Below are positions 27,218-33,969 of a DNA stretch of 33,969 nucleotides, one piece after another. Position numbers and translations under genes: made by a program. Each line of letters opens with the position of its first letter. Position 1 is the first letter of the stretch. The notes beneath the pieces are model-generated. The model was given only the letters and a program-made list of their open reading frames with translations. It did not search any database and was not told the DNA's origin. The stretch comes from Kiritimatiellia bacterium (GTDB taxonomy: Bacteria; Verrucomicrobiota; Kiritimatiellia; JAQICX01). The stretch is from the NCBI GenBank assembly GCA_027858345.1, contig JAQICX010000039.1, positions 1 to 33,969 on the forward strand. Reading direction: 5' to 3'.

Positions 27218-27545
27218 CCTTAGTTTTTCGGTTAAATGGCTATATTTTTTTTATCAGCCACGGATTGACACGGATTAACACGGATTTAATTTCTGTAAAA
27301 GATTGAAGAGAAGCTGATTGTATTTGTTTTTATAATTTGACATTGCAATTAAACTGAATGACAGATTTTCTTAAATATCATCTACTGGGTGATGTTTTTA
27401 TAAAATAATTTCAATCAGGCTTACAGCATGAAATAATCTACATATGTGGTTAAGCATAAACATATTACATGAATGTATTTATCTGTGAAAATCCGTGTTT
27501 ATCCGTGGCTAAGAGAAAAAGGAACCTCCAACCGAAAAATCAAGG
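27218..27545. mobile_element. Family-1 miniature element with 7-bp target duplication (long variant)
   Basis: The 328-bp element begins CCTTAGTTTTTCGGTTA and ends CAACCGAAAAATCAAGG. Exact direct repeats TCGACAC flank it (27211-27217, 27546-27552). An inner inverted pair (ATCAGCCACGGATTGACACG / TTTATCCGTGGCTAAGAG) lies inside the ends. It is the near-identical, reversed partner of 12960-13286. No coding capacity. Confidence 0.9.
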
Positions 27546-27571
27546 TCGACACAAAAAACACTGATAATACC

Positions 27572-27599
27572 TTGACAAAGACAATATTAATGGTAGAAT
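27572..27599 (+). promoter_or_regulatory. Promoter before the lysine 2,3-aminomutase gene
   Basis: -35 TTGACA (27572-27577), 16-base spacer, -10 TAGAAT (27594-27599), just right of the family-1 element. Leader of about 107 bases to the ATG. Confidence 0.55.
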
Positions 27600-27713
27600 T
27601 GATTCAAAATAGATGAAAACATAGAGGTGTAAAAACTCTATTTTCAAATTAGATCTTGGATCTAGTAATATTAATCATAAAAAATATAAACATAAGGAGA
27701 CAGGAAGTAAATC

Positions 27714-28895
27714 ATGTGTGAATTGAACGCAGAAGAAGAACCCGAACAACTGAATACCATTGATTTTCGTAAATTGGCATGGGATACAGAACTCGATAAT
27801 AACGTTAATTCTCTAAAAAAACTCAAACTGTATTTTCCTTTGACGGAAGAGGAAGAAATTTCCATACAAGAAGTGTTGGATAATCATCCCATGAATATCC
27901 CGCGTTACTATCTTAGTCTCATTGACCCCAACGATCCCAAAGACCCCATTCGAAAGATGGCAATTCCCACAGCAGAGGAGTTGGTTGTGGCTGGTCAGAT
28001 GGGCGAAACTACTGGAGATCCCTACGGTGACGACAAACACAACAAGGGAAACGGCGTTCTACATAAATATCCTTACTCAGCTTTGGTCGTGGCCACCGAA
28101 TACTGTTCAATGTATTGCCGTCACTGTTTCCGCAAGCGCATAGTTGGTCTACCCAACGACAAAACCGTCGAGAACTTCCAAAATGCTGCCAAATACATTG
28201 CCGAACACAAGGAAATCACCAATGTGATTATTTCTGGTGGTGATCCCATGATGCTACCCACCAGCGTCATCGCCAAGATACTAGAAGCCTTAAAGAACAT
28301 CGAACATGTGAACTATGTCCGAATTGGAACCCGTACCCCTGTGGTGTATCCCATGCGCTATTTCGACGATGAATTAATCAAAGAACTGCGTGATTTTAAC
28401 CAGCACAAAACTCTCTACATACCGACCCACTTTAACCACGCAAAGGAAATCACAGACCTATCCAAAGAGGCTGTGATGCGCATCCGCAATGCAGGTATCA
28501 CCGTTAACAATCAAGCCGTGTTCCTCAAGGGAGTCAATGACAGCGTGGAGAGCCTTGTAGACCTGATGACCGGATTAACCAGAATCGGTGTGAACCCCTA
28601 CTATCTATATCAATGCATGCCCGTCTCGCGTGTTCGCCATCACTTTCAGGTACCCCTGAAACGCGGTGTGGATATTGTGGACGAAGCCAAGCGCCATTTA
28701 GACGGATACGCCAAGCGTTTCAAGTTCATAATGGGGCATGACATCGGTAAAATTGAGATCTGCGGACGGATGGATAATCTTTTAGTAATGAGCCAAATCC
28801 ACTCTCGACCAGAACATCCTGAAGAAGCATCCCGTATTCTAATGGGTGAACTGAACGAAAATGCTGGCTGGCTCGAAGACCTTGATTTGATTTAA
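27714..28895 (+). CDS. kamA: Lysine 2,3-aminomutase family radical-SAM enzyme
   Basis: 393 residues. The radical-SAM motif CSMYCRHC (C131, C135, C138) is followed by SGGDPMML, RIGTRTPVVYPMR, and the C-terminal IMGHDIGKIEICGRM region typical of KamA. The enzyme uses SAM, an Fe4S4 cluster and pyridoxal phosphate to turn L-lysine into beta-lysine, for lysine fermentation, beta-lysine-based osmolytes, or as part of EF-P modification. The near full KamA length favours the first two uses over EpmB, and no fermentation partner gene is nearby. GGAGACAGGAAG precedes the ATG. Confidence 0.9.
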   Translation: MCELNAEEEPEQLNTIDFRKLAWDTELDNNVNSLKKLKLYFPLTEEEEISIQEVLDNHPMNIPRYYLSLIDPNDPKDPIRKMAIPTAEELVVAGQMGETTGDPYGDDKHNKGNGVLHKYPYSALVVATEYCSMYCRHCFRKRIVGLPNDKTVENFQNAAKYIAEHKEITNVIISGGDPMMLPTSVIAKILEALKNIEHVNYVRIGTRTPVVYPMRYFDDELIKELRDFNQHKTLYIPTHFNHAKEITDLSKEAVMRIRNAGITVNNQAVFLKGVNDSVESLVDLMTGLTRIGVNPYYLYQCMPVSRVRHHFQVPLKRGVDIVDEAKRHLDGYAKRFKFIMGHDIGKIEICGRMDNLLVMSQIHSRPEHPEEASRILMGELNENAGWLEDLDLI

Positions 28896-28999
28896 TAATA
28901 TAGCTTTTATACACGCACAGAAATAATACCAATCCAACAATGCGTTCAACTGCAACCCACGAGAACGTGCTGTTTTTCGAGTTTAGCCAAACATTTAGC

Positions 29000-29050
29000 A
29001 ACGCTCAAAGTTAGTGCCAGTTCCTTGGTAGGCGGGTTAACTTTGGCGTT
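29000..29050. repeat. Inverted repeat between kamA and the next operon
   Basis: AACGCTCAAAGTTA (29000-29013) pairs with TAACTTTGGCGTT (29038-29050), one base bulged, 24-base loop. No T-run follows, so a simple terminator is unlikely. The rest of 28896-29087 has no plus-strand gene. Confidence 0.4.
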
Positions 29051-29087
29051 CTGAAAGAAAAAATGAACCTTACTCGCTACACTCCAA

Positions 29088-29193
29088 TTGTATTTTTCTT
29101 AAAATGCTATATAAATACGTTTTTGTTAAAGAGTCTTGAAAAAAAGCTGTTAACAACTAATTATCACTCGAAGGAACAACTTGTAGCCTTTGA
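29088..29193 (+). promoter_or_regulatory. Class-2 promoter with leader hairpin before the small membrane pair
   Basis: -35 TTGTAT (29088-29093), 16-base spacer, -10 TATAAA (29110-29115). Hairpin TCGAAGG (29168-29174) / CCTTTGA (29187-29193), one G-U pair, followed by AATTATTTA. Confidence 0.55.
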
Positions 29194-29226
29194 AATTATT
29201 TAAGATTAAACAGAGAGATAATACAA

Positions 29227-29535
29227 ATGAACGAGAGTGTTCTTATAATAATTATTCTTATTGCGACTGTGATACCCTTTCTTATTTCGTACTGTCTCAT
29301 TCGTTTTCTTCCTAAAGCACGATACTTGCCGGCGTTACTACTTGTCATCGGAGGACTCTATTTCTTGTTGGATGCTCTCAGCACAAAACCAACAGGTGGC
29401 GGAATATCCGGTTTCGGCGATATGAACATCATTGGTGGCGTAATTGCCGGCATAATTTGCATTCTTGCTTCCGGAGTGGCATTTTTACTTTCCTGGCTGA
29501 TGTACAAATGGCGGAGGTCAAAACATGTCAAATAA
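29227..29535 (+). CDS. Small hydrophobic membrane protein, unknown
   Basis: 102 residues with three predicted helices (about 5-27, 36-52 and 68-92) and a Gly-rich loop (TGGGISGFGDMNIIGG). The basic end YKWRRSKHVK suggests a cytosolic C-terminus. AGAGAG-like ribosome site. No family recognised. It overlaps the next gene by 11 bases, so the two probably work together. Confidence 0.6.
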   Translation: MNESVLIIIILIATVIPFLISYCLIRFLPKARYLPALLLVIGGLYFLLDALSTKPTGGGISGFGDMNIIGGVIAGIICILASGVAFLLSWLMYKWRRSKHVK

Positions 29536-29881
29536 TCCATTAAAAAACAGCAAAGACACAAACAAAAACAAAAACAAAGAGTCTTCTTTTGAGATGGAGC
29601 CAGAATCAAAGCTCGATTGGGGACGTTTTAAGGTACGATTTCTATTTGGATTCCTGCCTGGGGCATTGCTGGGTTTTGGCTTTTGGACTCAAATGTGTCG
29701 TCCTCTGCGAGAACTCGGGGCTATGGAGAGTATTCCTCGACTCATAACAGAATTGCTGCATTTGGGAAAAATCATCGATTCAGGACTCGCCGGCATCATT
29801 GTGACCCTGATATTTGCGCTAGCCTTAGGACTAATTGTTGCCGCCTGGCCCCACATTTCAAAATATCGCTCTGAAAGATAA
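29525..29881 (+). CDS. Small membrane protein, unknown (partner)
   Basis: 118 residues: a polar, Lys/Asn-rich head (about 1-35), then two hydrophobic helices (about 42-58 and 85-108), ending SKYRSER. The ATG lies inside the end of the preceding gene, with GGAGG 7-11 bases ahead. No family recognised; the overlap is the only hint of a shared task. Confidence 0.6.
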   Translation: MSNNPLKNSKDTNKNKNKESSFEMEPESKLDWGRFKVRFLFGFLPGALLGFGFWTQMCRPLRELGAMESIPRLITELLHLGKIIDSGLAGIIVTLIFALALGLIVAAWPHISKYRSER

Positions 29882-30008
29882 GAACAATGTAGATTGGTTC
29901 GACAGTCGCTCTTGACCTACCAAGTATAACTTAGTTATTGTTGGCGACAGGTAACAGAAACATATTGCCAATCACACCAATGTCCCTCTATTTATTTGCA
30001 CATTATAG

Positions 30009-30090
30009 TTGCATTTTTCACAAAACAGCATATAATACAACCCAATAAAAACACATTTACAAATCAAAGACTAAAATTTTTAGTCTTTGA
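30009..30090 (+). promoter_or_regulatory. Class-2 promoter with long leader hairpin before the beta-helix/PilZ gene
   Basis: -35 TTGCAT (30009-30014), 16-base spacer, -10 TATAAT (30031-30036). Hairpin TCAAAGACTAAAA (30064-30076) / TTTTAGTCTTTGA (30078-30090), followed by AATTATTTA. Upstream, 29882-30008 has nothing recognisable. Confidence 0.6.
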
Positions 30091-30156
30091 AATTATTTAT
30101 GAATTGACCAGCAAGCCTATAATATAATTGTTGAAAAGGAAAAAAGGAAGCATTAA

Positions 30157-31746
30157 ATGACTGAAACAAACCCTCAGACTCGCTCACGGCTTTTCAATGT
30201 GCTGGATTATGGAGCTGTGGGTGACGGTGAAACCGACAACACAAAAGCATTTTCGGCATGTCTTGAGTCCATAATCAAGGTCGGTGGCGGGCAGATGCAT
30301 CTGCCTTCCGGTGTCTATAAAGGCCGAATTCTCATTCCATCTCAGGTATCAAGCTGGCTTGTCATAGAAATCACGGGCGAAGGACAACCGGTACCGGCAT
30401 TCGGCACAATTGGATCACTCTCTCTCACAGACAATGGTACTATCATTCAGAGTCTGGAAACATCTGGTCCGGCAGTTATCTCCGCCATACCTGATCAGGA
30501 TTCGCCATACGGCATCTTCTCAATGCTTTGCGTGGTTATCAGGAATATGGAGGTCCGAACGTATGACAATCCAGCTATCGACGGCATAGACCTCCAGCAT
30601 GTCGTGCAGTGCAGAATAGAGAACGTAGTAGTCAACACAGTATACTGTATCCAGACGAGTAAACCAACTCACGGAACTAGTGGGATTCTCACGCCGGCAT
30701 GCAACAATGCCGCGTTGACTATCCTGCGAAACGTAGTGGTGACCGGATACCACAACGGCATCGTGGTGAACGAACACACTGACGGCGACAATATCAACCT
30801 TGCTTGTAACTTCAACGGACTGCTGTTCTCTTTCGCTCATCATGCATCTCGCTTTGGTCGGGTATGTACACAACGTTGTACCAACAATATCACAGTGACA
30901 GGTAAGCATGGTTTCTGCATTCAACAACTGGATATTGAAATTGCTGGTGAACACCAGAAAGACAACAACAATGCATGGCAGGCTACGGAGTTTAATATCA
31001 ACGATCCTGACAATCTGGGTACGGCTGATATTAACTACTGGGTCGTTGAAGGGGATGTCGGAGCTGTTGAGACATTCACACGCAATGGAGCCGACTCGAT
31101 TTGTGCCCGTCGGATAGGCTCTGCCTCAATCCCTGAAAAACCTGCAGAAAACACAATTAACCCAGCAGAAGCTACTAAAATAATTAAAAAAACTACACAA
31201 ACTGCCGGAACAACGACGACTCCAGTCAAACACTCTCCAGAAAAAACTGCAGAAACAAATACAAATCCAACAAAACTCCCTCCAGCAGAGAAAGCCCTCA
31301 ACACCTCACTTAAACTGAAGGAAACTAACCGCAGAGCAGAACATAGAGTGCGATTGGATATAAAAGCTCGTATTGGTTTGGAAACCGATTTTCCTGATGT
31401 GAAAATATCCATGAAAGATGATATAATACCTTGTGTTATTTCGGATTTGTCAATCGGTGGTTTGAAAATCATTATATATAATTACAAAGTCATCCCAGTC
31501 AACGTGCGGGTTCGAGTGTATATACAGATTAACAAATTTAAAGAAATTACACTTCTCGGTGTTGTCCGCTGGCGAAAAATGCCCCCCGGCACACCAGCTC
31601 AATTACTAGGAGTTGAGTTTCTGGTTCCCAAAAAAACCATACTTGATCAATGGATAGAGTATGCAAATAGTATAATCGATAATGCTTCGCCTAATGACTT
31701 AGTCGGAGAGACAGATGATGACCCATGGACCGGTATCCGGGGATAA
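30157..31746 (+). CDS. Pectate-lyase-like beta-helix protein fused to a PilZ (c-di-GMP) domain
   Basis: 529 residues. Residues about 10-320 open with FNVLDYGAVGDGETDNTKAF and GGGQMHLPSGVYKGRI, the start of the pectate-lyase-3 right-handed beta-helix superfamily, with later NNITVTG- and GI-type rungs. A Thr/Lys/Pro-rich linker (about 325-388) leads to a PilZ domain (about 390-505) with both c-di-GMP motifs: RRAEHR (R392-R397) and DLSIGGL (D430-). No signal peptide is visible, so it is probably cytosolic, odd for a beta-helix polysaccharide protein. It may be a sugar-binding or structural scaffold tuned by c-di-GMP; this is inference. AAGGAAGC precedes the ATG. Confidence 0.8.
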   Translation: MTETNPQTRSRLFNVLDYGAVGDGETDNTKAFSACLESIIKVGGGQMHLPSGVYKGRILIPSQVSSWLVIEITGEGQPVPAFGTIGSLSLTDNGTIIQSLETSGPAVISAIPDQDSPYGIFSMLCVVIRNMEVRTYDNPAIDGIDLQHVVQCRIENVVVNTVYCIQTSKPTHGTSGILTPACNNAALTILRNVVVTGYHNGIVVNEHTDGDNINLACNFNGLLFSFAHHASRFGRVCTQRCTNNITVTGKHGFCIQQLDIEIAGEHQKDNNNAWQATEFNINDPDNLGTADINYWVVEGDVGAVETFTRNGADSICARRIGSASIPEKPAENTINPAEATKIIKKTTQTAGTTTTPVKHSPEKTAETNTNPTKLPPAEKALNTSLKLKETNRRAEHRVRLDIKARIGLETDFPDVKISMKDDIIPCVISDLSIGGLKIIIYNYKVIPVNVRVRVYIQINKFKEITLLGVVRWRKMPPGTPAQLLGVEFLVPKKTILDQWIEYANSIIDNASPNDLVGETDDDPWTGIRG

Positions 31747-31805
31747 CATTAGGTGAAATCCAGCCATCTTATATTAATTGTTAACCCAAAGAAAGAAACA
31801 AAACA

Positions 31806-32369
31806 ATGAAGATTCTCATAATGATAATATTGATATGTTGTGCAGGTTGCTTTTCTGCCAAAACCGAAACACCACAAGGTGGTGCAGCTGCTATCTCTAA
31901 TCTTTTGAAAAAACGGGATTACAACACCCTATTCCAAGAACGCTATTCCGAATGGTACAAAGTGGAAGCAGAAGGTGTAAAACCCGAAGTTGCTATCAAA
32001 AAACTATCTGCATTGTGTGACAAACAGCATGACGTTCTGGTCAATGTTTTTGATCAACTAGAGCATTGAACAAATGAAACGCTGTAAAGATTTTATTCGA
32101 GGACGACGTTGGGCTTTAAAAAAAATCAAGTAATAGCAGACCTATTGCGTATTTTTTTGAAAGATTCAACGGAAGCCGCAGGACAAAGATTTACTGCGCT
32201 TCATTAGTGAAATGCTCTAGCTTCTGCAGAGTTCTCTCTGAGCAAGAATGATAGCCCTCAAAAGACGGAAACTGGTGATGTTGCCACGACAACCATTTCT
32301 GTCAATGGTAAAGATGTCCCCTACCGGCTTTACAAAATGAAAAATGGACTGTGGGGATTTCACTTATAG
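31806..32369 (+). pseudogene. Small lipoprotein split by a miniature element
   Basis: The first part (31806-32061) codes a lipoprotein with lipobox ICCAGC and YNTLFQERYSEWYKVEAEGV. It runs into an insert with four stops, and the same frame resumes after it: ASAEFSLSKNDSPQKTETGD...VNGKDVPYRLYKMKNGLWGFHL, stop at 32369. Removing 159 bases (the element plus one CTAG copy, 32058-32216) rejoins FDQL-ASAEF in frame, giving about 134 residues. The fold resembles small nuclear-transport-factor-like lipoproteins, an impression only. Function unknown. Confidence 0.65.
32062..32216. mobile_element. CTAG-inserted miniature element (IS630-like ends)
   Basis: About 155 bp between direct repeats CTAG (32058-32061, 32217-32220). 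The ends are imperfect inverted repeats over about 33 bases (AGCATTGAACAAATGAAACG against AGCATTTCACTAATGAAGCG). IS630-type elements are known to target CTAG with TA duplication. No transposase. Confidence 0.7.
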
Positions 32370-32793
32370 CACGTATCACTTTCCACGTACCACAAATTTC
32401 TGTTAGTTTTTAGGCAAACACTTTCCGAGCCGGAGCGACTCGGCTACAGGGGTTGGTCAACAATAAACCTTTAAATCAGCAATTTTCACACCTGTAGCCG
32501 CGTCGCCCCGGCGCGGATGACCGCCAAAAAAGATCAATCGTTTTCGACTACAGGACTTCAACGACTACTATCGACTTCGAGCGCGGCCTTTCGTCATCAT
32601 GTCCGCCGTTTTGCCAACGTTCCTTTGTCGACGTGTCTCTTAACTTTCCACGTATCACTTATCACGTAATACTGCTGGCTTCGCCAGCACTCGCTTCTCA
32701 ACTGCTTCTCTTTTCCTACCCACGGCCTGTCCGCAGTAGTCAGCTTGCTGCGAAGGCGGGAGTGAACCATTTACTATTTACCATTTACTATTC
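32370..32793. other. Intergenic region rich in small hairpins, no gene
   Basis: Repeated words (ACTTTCCACGTA.CAC, twice) and hairpins such as GCCGGAGCGACTCGGC, GCGTCGCCCCGGCGC and GCTGGCTTCGCCAGC. At 32764-32781 lies GAACCATTTACTATTTAC, whose inverse occurs at 33438-33455 beyond the next gene. Nothing coding is seen. Confidence 0.5.
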
Positions 32794-33282
32794 TTAGATT
32801 TCCAACTCTCCCAATTCTTTTACTGTAGACGGTTCAGTATTAACAATACCAGCACGAAGTAAAAGAGATCTGGTTACAATATCAATTTCAAAGTCTTCCG
32901 GAAAGTTGTTTTCCAAAAGAAGGCGTGCAAATCGGATAAAAACTTCACGGAAAGATGCTTTTTCATACGCCGAAAGCCCTGCTTTATATTTTTCCGGTGT
33001 TACTTTGAACAATATCGTGAGAGAGCAATTTACATTTATAAAACCAGTCAAAAGAAACTCATTTTCCGGCATTAGCATATTATAGTGATATTGCCTTTCG
33101 CCATTGATCTGATATGGCTGAATTCCCAAATTACAACAACTGCCATCTATCAGTACCATAAATAGATATCCACCCTTTTCGGCGAGAATATCAGGATTAC
33201 TTATGGCTGATATAATTTTTCTGAATTTAGATAGTCTGGTTGGCTTTTCATTTACAATAATATCTGTTATCTCGCTGCGCAT
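32794..33282 (-). CDS. Protein of unknown function
   Basis: About 162 residues, soluble, no signal peptide. Features: GYLFMVLIDGSCCNLGIQPYQI in the first half and a helical C-terminal half (YKAGLSAYEKASFREVFIRF). Start at 33282 chosen because GGAGA is 5-9 bases upstream; an ATG at 33315 lacks one. It is bordered on both sides by the inverted pair GAACCATTTACTATTTAC and is followed upstream by miniature elements. No family recognised; codon use appears AT-rich. Confidence 0.6.
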   Translation of the reverse strand: MRSEITDIIVNEKPTRLSKFRKIISAISNPDILAEKGGYLFMVLIDGSCCNLGIQPYQINGERQYHYNMLMPENEFLLTGFINVNCSLTILFKVTPEKYKAGLSAYEKASFREVFIRFARLLLENNFPEDFEIDIVTRSLLLRAGIVNTEPSTVKELGELEI

Positions 33283-33361
33283 GATATCTCCGTGTTGTTT
33301 TCGGCAAATATACAATATATGCCATCAAATTAAAAGCAAAATATAGCTAACGAAATAATGG

Positions 33362-33700
33362 CCTTAATTTTTCAGTTGTTGCTTTTCTTGCTGTTCAATT
33401 TTGGAAAGCCATTCTTTCAAATAGTTGATAGTTGATAGTAAATAGTAAATGGTTCTCTACGAGGTTGGGAAGTCGCTTCGCTATATTATGATTTATGCCA
33501 GCTTTGCTGGTTCCGCAAAGCGGGATGCAATTCGCAAAGCGTGTTTTTACATTAATTGAGCAAATTTACTTAAAGCACTATTAACAAATAACTTGTAACT
33601 TTTATCAATAATTATCACCCTGAATTGTAGAAATTAAAGATTCATTCCTTAATTTTATTGATCCAAATGCACATTCATATCACCAACCGAAAAATTAAGG
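33362..33700. mobile_element. Family-1 miniature element with 7-bp target duplication
   Basis: The 339-bp element begins CCTTAATTTTTCAGTTG and ends CAACCGAAAAATTAAGG, flanked by exact ATAATGG repeats (33355-33361, 33701-33707). The right part shares the TTATCACCC and ATTTTATTGATCCAAA boxes of the other copies. The left interior is unlike them, with GATAGTAAATAGTAAATGG. Confidence 0.85.
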
Positions 33701-33707
33701 ATAATGG

Positions 33708-33969
33708 CTTTGATTTTTCAGTTAAAACACTTTATGAGAACGAGGACGTTCTCGCTCCCAAACCTGCAAATCAACCTTAGTCCGCCAAAACTCCTCCCTC
33801 TTTTAGGGGAGGTGTCCGAGGAACGAGGACGAAGGGGGTCTTCATTTAATATGACCACTTCTCCCGCTCTGCGGGATCGTTGCTTTAGGGCACACAACCA
33901 GAGGGAAGTGAGGCTGGAGCCTGCGACAGCAATGGAGCGTAGCGAATGGCCTACCTAAAGCTGTTCTCC
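33708..33969. repeat. Family-1 miniature element running off the window
   Basis: Starts CTTTGATTTTTCAGTTAAAA and continues with GAGAACGAGGACGTTCTCGC, echoing the GACAACGAGG interior of other copies. Contains hairpin CCTCCCTCTTTTAGGGGAGG. No right end within the window; no gene. Confidence 0.5.

Noticed and set aside
28917..29087. Minus-strand frame with protein-like composition ending ...KLEKQHVLVGCS
   Set aside because: It has stops at both ends, no start, and contains an inverted repeat and the start of a promoter block. Gene remnant possible but not supportable.

Overview
The window suggests an uncultured Gram-negative bacterium, tentatively of the PVC group (Lentisphaerota/Kiritimatiellota-like). 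The grounds are outer-membrane and lipoprotein genes, a YceK-like lipoprotein with the Cys-rich tail known from PVC pilin-like proteins, a small secreted protein of a style common there, and many intergenic miniature elements. No rRNA, tRNA, CRISPR array or transposase gene was seen, so the taxonomy is inference. The code is standard: real genes end in TGA, including two ATGA overlaps.

Layout: (1) 0.3-5.9 kb, minus strand, a sulfur operon: metallo-beta-lactamase/rhodanese protein (broken by a 1-base frameshift), two half-size YeeE/YedE permeases, an SLC13 permease with TrkA-C domains, a DUF1622 protein and an outer-membrane protein broken by an in-frame TGA. (2) 6.0-10.7 kb, minus strand, copper handling and redox: CopA-type multicopper oxidase fused to a CopB-like barrel, a CuA-site lipoprotein and a ferric-reductase-like flavoprotein, with a miniature element inserted between the last two. 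(3) 11-14.8 kb, minus strand: APC permease, a truncated permease abutting a miniature element, a small membrane protein, a Met-rich periplasmic protein and a heavy-metal-binding lipoprotein. (4) 14.9-19.6 kb: repeats, a lipoprotein, a small secreted protein, and lipid genes (CDP-alcohol phosphatidyltransferase, diacylglycerol kinase-like, PAP2). (5) 19.7-22.2 kb: 2-oxoacid:ferredoxin oxidoreductase alpha/gamma and beta. (6) 22.7-32.4 kb, plus strand: Cu+ P1B-ATPase, YceK-like lipoprotein, CDF metal exporter, lysine 2,3-aminomutase, two unknown membrane proteins, a beta-helix/PilZ fusion, and a lipoprotein split by a miniature element. (7) 32.8-34 kb: one unknown gene and more miniature elements.

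The gene content fits export and periplasmic detoxification of copper and other metals (P1B-ATPase, CDF, multicopper oxidase, CuA lipoprotein, Met-rich and HMBD proteins), alongside sulfur import and persulfide chemistry. A 28-base identical leader element shared by the two copper-type minus-strand operons hints at common control.

The strongest non-gene signals are: an end-conserved, interior-variable miniature element family whose copies at three sites have intact 7-bp target duplications; a separate miniature element with an 8-bp duplication; a CTAG-inserted element whose removal restores a 134-residue ORF; and a conserved plus-strand promoter in front of four unrelated genes, three of them with a compensatory-paired hairpin in the leader.
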